A stretch of 57,386 bases of DNA from Desulfosporosinus sp. (GCA_031292055.1 JARLHV010000064.1:1-57386); one strand, 5' to 3'. Positions 7,483 through 16,783 are shown, counted from the stretch's first letter. The notes: generated by a model not told the origin, from the sequence alone. Numbers and translations are program-made.

Positions 7483-9374
7483 AAAGGATCTCGATCGCGA
7501 AATGTGGAGGCAAGATGAAGCTCACGCATCATAGAGCGTTTCTTGTTCTGATGACCCTGCATCCGCTTGAGAATATCATCCAACATTTGTACTGCCTCGA
7601 TGATATGTGTTCCTTTGTTGAGCATAACACACTCGGCACCTTGACCCATCGCAGCATCGGATATTTCTGCCCGCGATGGCATTCCTTCCTTGGCAAGGCT
7701 TTCTAGAACTTGAGTGGCCCAAATGACCGGGACATGTGCTGCTTCACAGATCCATAATATTTCAGTCTGCACCTCGGCCATTCTCTCGAAGCCACATTCC
7801 ACGGCGAGGTCGCCACGGGCGATCATCACTCCGCAACACGGAACTTTCATAATTTCCAACAGCATTGAGGGTAGCTTCTCAAAGCCTCGCCGCGTTTCAA
7901 TCTTCAATACAATGCCTAGCTGTCGCTTATCAAGTTTGGTGAGATGTTCCTGTAACAGCTGCACATCTTGTACACTATTGGCAAAGGATAGGGCGACCAT
8001 GTCTGCATGACTGGCAATGAACTTGAGATCTTCCACATCCTTGGTAGTCATAGCGCTAAGCCGCAGGTTACTTTCTGGCAGGTTGATGCCCTTGCCGCTA
8101 CCCAGATTTAAACCGTCCGCTTGTGAGTGGGTTATGCGAACATACAGTCTGTCGGCTTCCGTTCTCTCGATAATGCCTCCAATCTTGCCATCATCAAACC
8201 AGATAGGTTCTCCAGCTCTGACATCCTCGAAAACTTCAGGAAATGGGAACCCAATTATTGCAGGGCTAAGCACTAGGCCCTGACCATCTAACTTCGCAGG
8301 CCTTCCATATTCTAGTTCCCGCTCTAAAATAAGAAGATCCTTGGGTTTAAGGCGTATGGCAATTTCTCGGGCTGGGAGAACACCTACGGTTGTTTCGAGT
8401 GCTTTTCCTTTTCTTGATTGCACATTGAGTATAGTACCTGGGATAATATAAGCTGATTTTTTAGCCTCTGCCCAGCATCCTTCTTCCGTGACGTTAACCA
8501 CCTTCAATGTCCTCGTAGCCCCACGCGCGTCCCTGAATTTAATGTGGTCCCCTTTAGAAAGTTTTGCCAGCCAGCCGCTAGCTACGGGTAGGGAAACATA
8601 GGCCGTCGATGAAGGTTGCGCCAAAGTTTCTTGGGACGTCAGCCAAATGCGAGCGGGCAAGGTTGTTTCACCTAATTGATTTCGTTTAGGTCGTATTTTA
8701 AGTACAGCTGGGCCTGGTTGCAGTGCCCCAGTTCGCAGCTTTGGGCCAGCAAGGTCCATAATAATACGACAAGAATGATCTGTCGCTTTTGTAGCCGTTC
8801 GCAGGTTTTCGATCATCTTAGACCAAGCCAAAACATCGTCGTGGGCGCAGTTGATACGCATACAATTCATGCCACTCTTTAAAAGATCGTCAACAAGTGT
8901 ATAGTTGTCGGCAGCTTCACTAGGCATTGTGACCATGATGCGCACACCCCTATCGGCAGGTTCGGGTCCAAGTAGAGCTTCTGTGTGTTCTTCCAGCAGT
9001 TGCTGAGCGGCTTCAAAGTCTAAAAAAGGATGTTCCAGAGGAGAAGGTTGCCAAGGGCGTTGTACTACTTGATGAAGCAAACTAAGGACGGCGTCCAGAG
9101 TGGCTAATACATTGGACTCAGCCCTTCCTAATGAGGATAACCCCATCTGAACTAGTTGCATCTGTAAAGGGCGCAAATCCCGACTCCGCAAGGCTAGATA
9201 GTTCAGTAAGTTTAAAGCGCTCGCCAATTGTTTGGGAGGGTACATATCCAAAAGCCCTTCAGACTCTGTTAGCATAGATAATAGGTCATCACGAAGAAAG
9301 CTTAGGTAACTGATGAGGTCCTCAAAGTTAGCTGGTTGCTTTGGGAAATCATTGAAATTGTGTGCTGTACTCAA
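7476..9374 (-). CDS. atypical pyruvate kinase-like protein with N-terminal extension
   Basis: This 632-aa protein has a recognisable pyruvate kinase catalytic barrel: a SGMNCMRINCAHD segment (usually GMNVxRxNxSHG), MDLAGPKLRTG (usually LDTKGPEIRTG), KIETRRGFEKL, GVMIARGDLAVE with the metal-binding Asp, and PVIWATQVLESL with the conserved Thr. About 140 extra residues precede the barrel, and the inserted domain between the barrel strands is unusually long (about 230-420). The usual C-terminal regulatory domain is absent: the protein ends soon after the MLNKG strand. It should still be able to bind phosphoenolpyruvate, but the altered motifs leave the physiological reaction open. The start is TTG behind GAGGTGA. 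It is not next to other glycolytic genes. Confidence 0.85.
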   Translation of the reverse strand: MSTAHNFNDFPKQPANFEDLISYLSFLRDDLLSMLTESEGLLDMYPPKQLASALNLLNYLALRSRDLRPLQMQLVQMGLSSLGRAESNVLATLDAVLSLLHQVVQRPWQPSPLEHPFLDFEAAQQLLEEHTEALLGPEPADRGVRIMVTMPSEAADNYTLVDDLLKSGMNCMRINCAHDDVLAWSKMIENLRTATKATDHSCRIIMDLAGPKLRTGALQPGPAVLKIRPKRNQLGETTLPARIWLTSQETLAQPSSTAYVSLPVASGWLAKLSKGDHIKFRDARGATRTLKVVNVTEEGCWAEAKKSAYIIPGTILNVQSRKGKALETTVGVLPAREIAIRLKPKDLLILERELEYGRPAKLDGQGLVLSPAIIGFPFPEVFEDVRAGEPIWFDDGKIGGIIERTEADRLYVRITHSQADGLNLGSGKGINLPESNLRLSAMTTKDVEDLKFIASHADMVALSFANSVQDVQLLQEHLTKLDKRQLGIVLKIETRRGFEKLPSMLLEIMKVPCCGVMIARGDLAVECGFERMAEVQTEILWICEAAHVPVIWATQVLESLAKEGMPSRAEISDAAMGQGAECVMLNKGTHIIEAVQMLDDILKRMQGHQNKKRSMMRELHLASTFRDRDPLL

Positions 9375-9767
9375 GTCAATTCACCTCATTGATTTTAAAT
9401 CTAAGCATAGGGCTCGTCCCGAGTTTGAAGTTGTGAAAATAATAAAAAAACCCATTTACAAACTTCCTAATATAAACTAGTTGAGAACACTAATTATATA
9501 CTAGAATTAGATTGCACCTAGGGTATTTCCAGTCAGGTTCAATTTCACCTTTAGTATAGACTGGACGTTCGTATGGTACAATTATGTAAAGGTAAATCTT
9601 ATGTTAAATTAATGTTAAACTATTCCATCGAAACATTAAAATCTAATTAGTTCTGTGCTGTTGAAATTACCGAGCCACCATACTGCTGCAAATCAGGTGC
9701 CCGCCAGGAAATGTAGACCAGGCCTCACTATAGAGTTAACCCGCCCTTAATTACATCTTGAATCGTT
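9375..9767. other. gene-free intergenic stretch
   Basis: This 393-bp AT-rich spacer lies upstream of the pyruvate kinase-like gene and downstream of the minus-strand membrane protein gene. I see no open frame with a ribosome site, tRNA, or recognisable riboswitch core. A GC-richer patch at about 9670-9745 breaks the base composition but matches no RNA family I can name. Confidence 0.5.
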
Positions 9768-10265
9768 TCAACTTAATGGAATCTTGAAGACTGTAATTAT
9801 GAAAATTGCTGTGACGAGTGAAATTGACCAAGCCCAAAGCGGTTTCTTGTAGTGTATTTGGATTAGAGTAAACATACCTAAATTAAAAGCGACAGAATAT
9901 GTAAGCTTCCATTCGTTGAAATGAACAAAATGATGTATCCTCAAGGCCCACCATTCTATTAACGAGAAAATAGATGTCCATATACAAATGTAAAGTAATT
10001 TTCTCGAGTTGTTTTTCTTAGGAAAATAAGGTAAAAATAGTAATACAACGCAAGGAAAAATTAATAACGCCATCATAGTTTCAGCTAACTTTGTAGGTAT
10101 AATCGTAGTAAATCTCCAAAGGGGCTTGTCAAAAGTAAAATATAAGCAGATATAATCACCTAATGCCAAAAATAGGATCGTAGAATAATATTGTCTCAAA
10201 CGTCTCCAATCGCCCCATTTCCAAGTAATAGCTACAACAATTATAGTCAGAAGAGCGTCTTCCAT
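9768..10265 (-). CDS. CBO0543-family integral membrane protein
   Basis: This is a 165-aa protein with four to five hydrophobic helices and the features of the Firmicute CBO0543 family of uncharacterised membrane proteins: WKWGDWRRLRQYYSTILF near the N-terminus, a GDYICLYFTFDKPLW loop, a short FLPYFPKKN connector, and a C-terminal HYKKPLWAW. The ATG has AAGGAG upstream. Function is unknown. Members are common in spore-forming Bacilli and Clostridia. No operon partner is visible. Confidence 0.85.
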   Translation of the reverse strand: MEDALLTIIVVAITWKWGDWRRLRQYYSTILFLALGDYICLYFTFDKPLWRFTTIIPTKLAETMMALLIFPCVVLLFLPYFPKKNNSRKLLYICIWTSIFSLIEWWALRIHHFVHFNEWKLTYSVAFNLGMFTLIQIHYKKPLWAWSISLVTAIFIITVFKIPLS

Positions 10266-10528
10266 CTCAAACTCCTTAGCACTATTTGATAATTAAGTAT
10301 GTCCATTATTGAAAATTAATTTCATGAATTATGGGTTGTTTATCTTGGTAATTTGACTGAACCCCAAGCGCAGAGCCATACCCCCAGTGTCTCACAAAGG
10401 TCATCGATTCGTCACAAAGGTAAACAACAGGTAAAGTTACTATTGCGTGGACTGGGCGAAAGATATGATGTAGAATATGCAGTGAATCTTGTTCAGCCGA
10501 TGAGTTAAAATTAAGGGAGGCCAACTAA

Positions 10529-10843
10529 GTGGAAGATAATCCTAATAAACTATGGGTCGTTGCCAGCCCAATACGTGCGAGAAATTCAGAGTATTATCAA
10601 TATAATTCAATAGAGGAAGCGCTGTCCGATTTTGATGATTGGACTCTCGATGCGGGCATAGTAAGCTGCGAAGTACTCTTTCGAGGAATCACACTAATGC
10701 ATTCTTCCAAGGGTAAGGTGAGCGGTGCAGCATGCGAGCAGTATAACCCATCTTGCACTGTAAGAAGTAAATTACCAAACTCACAAGAGATACTAAATTG
10801 TGAAGAATGCGTAAAGAAAATGATTGCAGATCATGTCCTATGA
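10529..10843 (+). CDS. hypothetical cytosolic protein
   Basis: The 104-aa product starts with GTG, with GGGAGG about 10 bases upstream. No family is recognised. It begins MEDNPNKLWVVASPIRARNSEYYQYNSIEEALSDF, and the C-terminus has a CEECVKKM pair of cysteines (plus Cys at about 70 and 76) that could bind a metal or form disulfides. No signal peptide is present. It ends just before a shared bidirectional terminator. Confidence 0.65.
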   Translation: MEDNPNKLWVVASPIRARNSEYYQYNSIEEALSDFDDWTLDAGIVSCEVLFRGITLMHSSKGKVSGAACEQYNPSCTVRSKLPNSQEILNCEECVKKMIADHVL

Positions 10844-10875
10844 GAAAGTCAAAAACGCCTAAAATAGCAAATTTT

Positions 10876-10918
10876 AAAACACTGAAATCAGACCTCGAGC
10901 CTGATTTCAGTGTTTTTT
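10876..10918. terminator. bidirectional terminator between convergent genes
   Basis: AAAACACTGAAATCAG (10876-10891) pairs with CTGATTTCAGTGTTTT (10901-10916). A and T tracts flank both sides, so it can end both the hypothetical gene at 10529 and the antiporter gene coming from the right. Confidence 0.85.
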
Positions 10919-10932
10919 GAGCGGTGAGTGTT

Positions 10933-12354
10933 CTAATGAAAAATTATTGAGGCAATACCAAATAAAACAGTACTTATTCCAGCAGCAATCAAGGCAGGCT
11001 TCAACTTTAAACGTGCATATTCGATCACCGGAAGTTCAAGGATCGTGCACAGGGTTACTGTATTATCACTTAAAGGAGAAGCGAAGGCCCCAAACGTTCC
11101 GCTCGCGAAAACTGCACCTATTGCCAAATTTATATTTGTCCCCGATTGATAAGCGAGAGTTACTCCAAGTGGCATAAGTAAACCCCAAGTTCCCCATGAT
11201 GAACCAATGAAGTAAGAAATCACACCTCCCAAAAGGAATAGAGTGGGGGCAACGAAAGCATGAGGAATCCAAATAAAAACATGGGAAGCAATATATTTTG
11301 AAAAGCCTAAGTCCTCTGAAACTGCAGATAGCGCCCATATAAGAGCTAACATAATGATGACCGAGAGTAATTCATTTCCGCCTTTAATAAAATGTGTTAC
11401 AAGTTTAGCCATCTTAAAACCTTGAAACAAGAAAAAGGCGAGAGCTACTATCAACGTTATAAATACCGCTTCGAGCATAACACCAAGCGCATCAGCTTTG
11501 AGAAAAGCATCAAAGAAGCTCGTCGCTTGCGTATGTCCGTCCCACCAACTTAAAAAAATCGTCAGAACTAAGACCATAAAAAGTGGCACTATAAGATTCC
11601 AGGGTTTACTTGGGGTATCTTTTTCAAAAGCACGGTAGCACTCCTGAGGGTCTTCCTCCCCTTGCTGAGCATTAGGGCTTTGTTCATCCTTGTTCTTCCA
11701 GTCGTTACCAAAATTTCTGAAGAAGCTATAGTAAAACCCTACGATCAAGATAACGAACGAAAAGAAGTTAAAGGGTATACTTTTAATATAGACACTGTAA
11801 GGTGCATCTGTAATTCCTACATGTTGTAGAGCCATTCCTGTTATCGAAACCATGTACCCCACAAATGCTGTTGCTATTGGGACTAAAGCAACAACGGGAT
11901 TAGAGGTCGCCTCAATTACAAAACCAATTTTTTGGGTAGACATATGCAACCTCTGCTTTAATGCTTTCATAATAGGCGCAATCGTCACAATCCTAAAGTC
12001 GGGATCAGAAAAGGTTCCGATCGTTGATAACCAAGTCAATATCATGGCAGAGCGTTCGCTTTTAACCTTATGCCCGACGAGATGGACAAACCCTTTAATA
12101 CCGCCAGTCATCTTTGTTAAGCTTATAATTCCGGCAAAAATATAAAGAAATAGAATAATTCGTATATTATTTTCTTTAATGATGTTGCTCACAATATACG
12201 AAATCATGGTCTTTATTCCACCAAGAATATCCGGCTGCTTAAGATAACTTCCCAAAATCAACCCAGCAAAAAGTCCTGGTTGCACCTGTTTTGTAATAAT
12301 GGAAATTGGAATAACTACCAGAAAGGGTAATAACGAAACCCAAGATCCTTGCAT
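10933..12354 (-). CDS. Na+/H+ antiporter NhaC family
   Basis: This 473-aa polytopic membrane protein has about eleven to twelve helices. The family signature region is visible as LTKMTGGIKGFVHLV, then GTFSDPDFRIVTIAPI, and in the second half SYFIGSSWGTWGLLMPLG and FASPLSDNTVTLCTI. NhaC-type proteins exchange Na+ for H+ or, in malate-lactate relatives, organic acids. The substrate here is not certain. The charged cytoplasmic loop at about 215-250 splits the two halves. An AGGA site lies a short way before the ATG. It shares its terminator with the convergent gene. Confidence 0.9.
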   Translation of the reverse strand: MQGSWVSLLPFLVVIPISIITKQVQPGLFAGLILGSYLKQPDILGGIKTMISYIVSNIIKENNIRIILFLYIFAGIISLTKMTGGIKGFVHLVGHKVKSERSAMILTWLSTIGTFSDPDFRIVTIAPIMKALKQRLHMSTQKIGFVIEATSNPVVALVPIATAFVGYMVSITGMALQHVGITDAPYSVYIKSIPFNFFSFVILIVGFYYSFFRNFGNDWKNKDEQSPNAQQGEEDPQECYRAFEKDTPSKPWNLIVPLFMVLVLTIFLSWWDGHTQATSFFDAFLKADALGVMLEAVFITLIVALAFFLFQGFKMAKLVTHFIKGGNELLSVIIMLALIWALSAVSEDLGFSKYIASHVFIWIPHAFVAPTLFLLGGVISYFIGSSWGTWGLLMPLGVTLAYQSGTNINLAIGAVFASGTFGAFASPLSDNTVTLCTILELPVIEYARLKLKPALIAAGISTVLFGIASIIFH

Positions 12355-12873
12355 TTTTATTCCTACTTTACTTAGATTTGATCTAGTTTTACCCTATGAG
12401 GGATTATTTATTCGCCTGCATTTGTAGATTTATCCAGACAGTGATTCAGATCGTCTATATTTCAAATATCAACAAATAAACCAGGGTTAAGGGAAAAATT
12501 GTCGAGTAAGCGACGGAAAATGACACAAATCATGATACAGGTAGTATAATTATTTTCATCATAAATAATACCTACTTTATTAATATGGATTTTTTTGTCT
12601 ATGCGCAGTTCAAATGTCTTGTTAGAAGTGGGGGATACGCACGGCTTTTTCAGCAAACATTCAGTTCCCATTCAGGAATTACTTATTCTTTTTTAGTATA
12701 ATAACCTTAAATCTTTAATAGTCTGTGTGGAATAGATACTAGCCTTAAATACAAGTTGGAAATTAGTCGGGTTGGACTTTTTGCGATAGCGTTTTGAGCT
12801 TGATTGGCAAGACATTGTTCATACCTCTTGACTGTAGCAATTATTTAATAAACAGAAGAAGGGAGCAAAACAC
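12355..12873. other. gene-free intergenic stretch with a GGACTTTTTGC motif
   Basis: This 519-bp spacer separates divergent genes and should hold the promoters of both nhaC and the surface protease. A TATAAT-like hexamer lies at about 12697, but no convincing -35 was found. A GGACTTTTTGC motif at about 12774 recurs upstream of the nuoE-like gene and, in altered form, at the edge of the palindrome near 2.68 kb. No supported ORF is present. Confidence 0.5.
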
Positions 12874-14946
12874 ATGCCACAGAAGAAAAAGATCATGGTT
12901 ATAGTGCTTATGTTTATGACCCTAGCGTTTTTTTCCATACCAACTTATGCTAGCACATCACCGCTAGTAACGCGCTTAGCTGGGCCAGACAGATATGCTA
13001 CTGCACAAGCTATTGCAAAACAAGGATGGACACAATCTGATTATGCAGTATTAGCTTATGGTGAAAATTTTCCAGATGCTTTATCTGCCGTAGTTTTAGC
13101 TAAGAAATATGATGCCCCAATAGTCTTAACTAGTGGCAATAATTTACCAAGTGTAACCAAGCAAACCTTAACAGATTTAAAAGTTAAAAATGTCTTTATT
13201 ATAGGTGGCTCTGGAGTCATACCTGCATCAATCGAATCCGAATTAAAATTAATGGGGATAACGCCGACCCGTATTGCTGGGCAAGACAGATATGAAACAT
13301 CTCTTAAGATTGCCCAACAAATAAGTTCACCTTCGGAATTAATCGTTACTACAGGAGAGGACTATCCCGATGCCTTATCAATTGCTTCAATTGCAGGAGT
13401 GAAACAAATTCCAATTATATTAGTGCCAAAAGATTCTATACCAGATGCCGTGAAAAATTACATATCGTCATTAAATGTTAATAAAACTTATGTAATAGGT
13501 GATTCGAGTATTATTGATGATAGTGTTTGTAACCAATTTCCTAAGCCTGAAAGAATTGTTGGAGCAGACAAATATGAACGAAATATAGCGATAAACAAAG
13601 AATTTAACAGTGATTTTGATTCTAGTAGTACTTGTATAGCAACTGGTGAAGGGTTTGCAGATGCCTTAACCGGAGCAGCTTATGCCGCTAAAATTGACGC
13701 CCCAATTGTTCTTGAAAATAGCATTTCGTCAACAGCTACGCAGAATTATTATCAGCAACGTTTAGCAAATGCTAATAATATTTATGTGTTTGGCGGAACA
13801 GGAGTTGTTTCTGATAGCCTTATTCAAGAGTTGAATAGCGTAACCCAAAACAATTCCCCTAGTTCAACCACAACCTTAGGCTCAAGTGAAATAGCTAAAT
13901 TACTCAAACCTTCGATTGTCTATATTGAGGTATTTGATAGCGATGGAAATGAAATAGGAACTGCAAGTGGAGTAATAGCCACTAGTGATGGTGAAATTTT
14001 TACTAATTATCATGTCATTGATGGAGCATCGAGTGCAAAGATAACCCTATCCGATGGACGAGTATTAAATGTAACGGAAATCTCTGGATATGATCCAAAA
14101 TATGATGCTGTTGTTTTAAAAGTAACTGCGAATAATTTACAACCTGCTAAATTTAATTTATCAAGTTCCGCCCAGATCGGAGATAAAATTTATACTTTAG
14201 GAAATCCACTTGGACTTGAAGATACAATTTCCGATGGATTAATTAGTACTATTAATAGAGTAATTGATGGAGAGACGTATATTCAAATTTCCGCACCAAT
14301 ATCTCCCGGCAGTAGTGGTGGCGCTCTAATCAATGAACAGGGTGAAGTAATTGGAATAACTTCAGCTGGCTTAACAGATGGTCAAAACTTAAATTTTGCT
14401 ATTCCATATGAAGATTTCAGTACGATTAAAGACCAAAACTTAAAAATGTCTTTAGGCTCAAGTCCAGATCAAGATCCTACGCCTGCCTCATCAACGATTG
14501 CTACTCCAGTCTCCTTGAATGTCCCACAAACGATAGAAATAAATAATTCGGACCTCCATTTTAAAGCGGAAGTAACTGGCGAACAAATTATTAGAGGCGC
14601 TCAGGCATGGACAATGATAAAAAATGCTAATGAATTTAATGATCCCCCGAAGTCGGGATATGAATATCTGTTGGCAAAATTTAAATTTAACTTACTCGAT
14701 ATTGACGGCGGGAAATCCTTAGACGTGGTTGGAGCATGGGATTTCAATCTTGTCTCGCAGGGTGGTAAAGTCTATCATCCTGTGGTAGAGGTTGAGCCCG
14801 ACCCTCAACTGGATACAACTCTTTATAAAGGAGCCTCAAATGATGGTTGGGCAGTATTTTTAGTTAAATCTGATGATACTAAACCAATGATTTCTTATGG
14901 CATTGACTATGATGGTACCGGAGGAATTTGGTTTAAAGCATACTAA
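12874..14946 (+). CDS. secreted CWB2-repeat / HtrA-like serine protease fusion
   Basis: This 690-aa protein is built in four parts. A signal peptide (about residues 1-27, ending YAS) is followed by three cell-wall-binding type 2 repeats (CWB2, about 30-325), each starting with an RLAGPDRYATA-like motif and containing the 'ALS/FPDAL' and 'GG-x-x-x' elements. Next comes a trypsin-like S1C domain (about 338-540) with catalytic His380 (NYHVIDGA), Asp411 (KYDAVVLK) and Ser481 (SPGSSGGAL). The C-terminal beta-rich domain (about 555-690) resembles DUF4352/telokin-like modules. There is no PDZ domain. CWB2 repeats hold proteins on the peptidoglycan-linked polymer of Firmicutes, so this is predicted to be a wall-anchored protease. 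AAGGGAG precedes the ATG. Confidence 0.92.
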   Translation: MPQKKKIMVIVLMFMTLAFFSIPTYASTSPLVTRLAGPDRYATAQAIAKQGWTQSDYAVLAYGENFPDALSAVVLAKKYDAPIVLTSGNNLPSVTKQTLTDLKVKNVFIIGGSGVIPASIESELKLMGITPTRIAGQDRYETSLKIAQQISSPSELIVTTGEDYPDALSIASIAGVKQIPIILVPKDSIPDAVKNYISSLNVNKTYVIGDSSIIDDSVCNQFPKPERIVGADKYERNIAINKEFNSDFDSSSTCIATGEGFADALTGAAYAAKIDAPIVLENSISSTATQNYYQQRLANANNIYVFGGTGVVSDSLIQELNSVTQNNSPSSTTTLGSSEIAKLLKPSIVYIEVFDSDGNEIGTASGVIATSDGEIFTNYHVIDGASSAKITLSDGRVLNVTEISGYDPKYDAVVLKVTANNLQPAKFNLSSSAQIGDKIYTLGNPLGLEDTISDGLISTINRVIDGETYIQISAPISPGSSGGALINEQGEVIGITSAGLTDGQNLNFAIPYEDFSTIKDQNLKMSLGSSPDQDPTPASSTIATPVSLNVPQTIEINNSDLHFKAEVTGEQIIRGAQAWTMIKNANEFNDPPKSGYEYLLAKFKFNLLDIDGGKSLDVVGAWDFNLVSQGGKVYHPVVEVEPDPQLDTTLYKGASNDGWAVFLVKSDDTKPMISYGIDYDGTGGIWFKAY

Positions 14947-15234
14947 ATTTCTTTTTTAATGACGATCATTGAATCAGCTTTTTTACGACATAGAAAAGTC
15001 CGGCTGCCTTACCAAGTTGGTCAGTTGGTCTGAGCGTATTTGTAACCATTGGACTTATAGTTAGTATCTGGTCAGTATCTGCTTCACTAGCCCGTAAAAA
15101 TGGGGTAGGGTTGTATAAGCGAACACTAGAATGCTTGTTAAACGCGCCAAGAGCTATTTTAGCCTATTTGGTTAATGGCAATAGTATCTATAAGAGAGTA
15201 TACTTAAGTCAGAGAGTGATTGGAGGTAATTACT
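14947..15234. other. intergenic stretch with an unstarted open frame
   Basis: This 288-bp stretch lies between the surface protease and the lysine-rich small protein. One forward frame (14994-15245) is free of stops for 83 codons and includes a hydrophobic run (VFVTIGLIVSIWSVSASL), but it has no ATG, GTG or TTG start with a ribosome site. It is left unannotated as a gene. No clear terminator for the protease gene is seen. Confidence 0.4.
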
Positions 15235-15339
15235 TTGGGAGATAAAAGTCCTAAGAACAAGGAAAAAAAGAAGAAGAAAGCTGAAATAAAAGCCACCCCA
15301 AAATCTTCTTCTATACAGCCTGCAGACAAGACCAAATAA
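15235..15339 (+). CDS. small lysine-rich conserved protein (MGDKSPK type)
   Basis: A TTG start sits behind TGGAGGT with 7-8 bp spacing and gives a 34-aa peptide beginning MGDKSPKNKEKKKKK and ending QPADKTK. Short peptides beginning MGDKSPK are found annotated in many unrelated bacteria, usually without a function. About a third of the residues are Lys, which suggests nucleic acid or ribosome contact, but that is an inference. A strong terminator follows within 70 bp. Confidence 0.7.
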   Translation: MGDKSPKNKEKKKKKAEIKATPKSSSIQPADKTK

Positions 15340-15402
15340 TTATAGTGATGTTGAGAATTTGTATTGAAGAACTTTTCCAAGATACATTATTTGAAATTTA
15401 TT

Positions 15403-15434
15403 AAAAAAAATCCAGCTTTCGAGCTGGATTTTTT
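15403..15434 (+). terminator. terminator after the lysine-rich small gene
   Basis: AAAAATCCAGCT pairs with AGCTGGATTTTT around a very short loop and is followed by Ts. The symmetry could also allow termination of the convergent response regulator. Confidence 0.85.
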
Positions 15435-15526
15435 GGTTTCTTGGGGGTTATTTTGGTTTTTAATGAAAATGAGAGTGACGCTAATATGATATAATCAGAC
15501 AGAGGTAATGGCCTATTAAATTTTAA

Positions 15527-15889
15527 TTATGCGGTTAATCTTTTAACAGTATCGATCAGCTCTTGTATATCGAAAGGTTTAATTATTAATGCTTGGTAAG
15601 TATCTTTAGGTGGTAGAATCTCAACTGAAGGGATTGAACCAGTGATAATAGTCACCGGAATGTAATCAAACTTAGAATTTGACCTCATCCTTTCAACTAA
15701 TTCTTTACCGTTCATTCCTGGCATTCTGAGATCCACAAGGATTATGTCTGGTTTTAGCCCATTCTCTAATTCAGCATATGCCTCCGAACAGTTATCAAAG
15801 GCAATAACGCTATTTCCGTCATCTATCAATGCAAGTTTTATGACCATTAATATTAAAGGATTATCATCGATAGTAAAAACGATAGCCAC
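15527..15889 (-). CDS. single-domain response regulator (CheY-like receiver)
   Basis: About 120 residues make up one receiver domain and nothing else: the acidic pocket TIDDN, the phospho-accepting Asp in DIILVDLRMPGMNG, the Thr of VTIITGS and the Lys of LIIKPFD. Without an output domain it must act through a partner protein, as CheY or Spo0F do. Candidate starts include an upstream ATG and two GTGs. The second GTG (15889) lies 9 bases after AAGGA and gives a product beginning at the first receiver strand. No histidine kinase gene is adjacent, so its cognate kinase is elsewhere. Confidence 0.85.
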   Translation of the reverse strand: MAIVFTIDDNPLILMVIKLALIDDGNSVIAFDNCSEAYAELENGLKPDIILVDLRMPGMNGKELVERMRSNSKFDYIPVTIITGSIPSVEILPPKDTYQALIIKPFDIQELIDTVKRLTA

Positions 15890-16069
15890 TGACACCAATC
15901 CTTCCCTATAGATTTCATAATATATCAAAATTATATAATGATTCAACAGCAAAATTTGTTGTTGAATGTCGATATTTTTTTATTTTTTATGAAAATTTCC
16001 AGAACCGAAAAAAATTTTAATACTAAACATGTCCTACCAACGTTATCAAAGGAAAGGAGATTTATTATC

Positions 16070-16660
16070 GTGAGAAAAGTATTAGGAACCTTGCTATTTG
16101 TAGCCCTTTTAATAACTTCTGGCTGCTCAACGAAATCTGCCAGTAATGTACAAACTAATACCTCTCAACCCTCTCCGGTACCATCCGCTCCGCAAGCTCA
16201 AAGTGCCAATGTGATTTCACAACTAACGTTCCGTTGGATTGACTTAAAAACCGATATATTAAATCCTAAAGGTCTTACTACCGACGGAAATCCAGATGGT
16301 CACTTTCATCTCACAATGGCTTTTGCTGAAGCGACAAAAATCAAGTATATAATCATGAGATATACAGAATTCGGAGAACATATACAATGGGCTTGGGAAT
16401 ATAACACAACTGTTCCCATAGTTGGTTCTCCGCTGGCTGTATTTAATAATGGCACACTGGTCTCATCAGGAACTGACAAAGGGTTAGCTTGTCCCGTAGG
16501 GGATACAGACTTAGACTTATATATTCCAGAGCTAAACAATGAAAATGGTAGGGATACGTTTAAATTTGAGAGTGGACAAAACATTACTATTCAAATGAAA
16601 TACATAACTAAGGCGGGTCAAGAGAAGGAGTTTGACTCAACGACAGTAATACAATTGTGA
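16070..16660 (+). CDS. hypothetical secreted lipoprotein
   Basis: A GTG start behind AAAGGAG opens a 196-aa protein with a lipoprotein signal: a short basic start, LGTLLFVALLITSGC with the lipobox cysteine at about residue 20, then a Ser/Pro/Gln-rich linker. The remaining 140 residues look all-beta (repeated VTITF-like strands) and contain no motif I recognise. An upstream in-frame ATG exists but would bury the signal peptide behind 44 polar residues, so it is rejected. It is transcribed divergently from the receiver-domain gene, and an ATTCAACA/GTTGAAT hairpin lies in their shared upstream region. Confidence 0.75.
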   Translation: MRKVLGTLLFVALLITSGCSTKSASNVQTNTSQPSPVPSAPQAQSANVISQLTFRWIDLKTDILNPKGLTTDGNPDGHFHLTMAFAEATKIKYIIMRYTEFGEHIQWAWEYNTTVPIVGSPLAVFNNGTLVSSGTDKGLACPVGDTDLDLYIPELNNENGRDTFKFESGQNITIQMKYITKAGQEKEFDSTTVIQL

Positions 16661-16783
16661 TACGATTCGCACCTCGAACGCTGCTGAAAACCAGCCCGTG
16701 CGAATTATCCCTCTTTTATTTCGATCCGAATCATGGTATTATGCAAATTAAGAGTTTTTTGTGCCAACCATTATTGCGCGACG

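Noticed and set aside
9660..9745. GC-richer patch with segments reminding of a cobalamin or other riboswitch.
   Set aside because: The conserved core boxes are not in order and the flanking genes have no matching function.
10306..10524. A 72-codon minus-strand frame and a stop-free forward frame without a start (about 10312-10510, ending GERYDVEYAVNLVQPMS).
   Set aside because: Neither has a ribosome binding site joined to a start codon; the forward one may be an old gene fragment but cannot be supported.
12462..12671. A 69-codon minus-strand frame in the nhaC upstream region.
   Set aside because: No ribosome site, no family resemblance, and it lies in a region expected to hold promoters.
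14994..15245. Stop-free forward frame of 83 codons with a hydrophobic helix after the surface protease gene.
   Set aside because: No usable start codon or ribosome site, and its end overlaps the well-supported MGDKSPK small gene in another frame.
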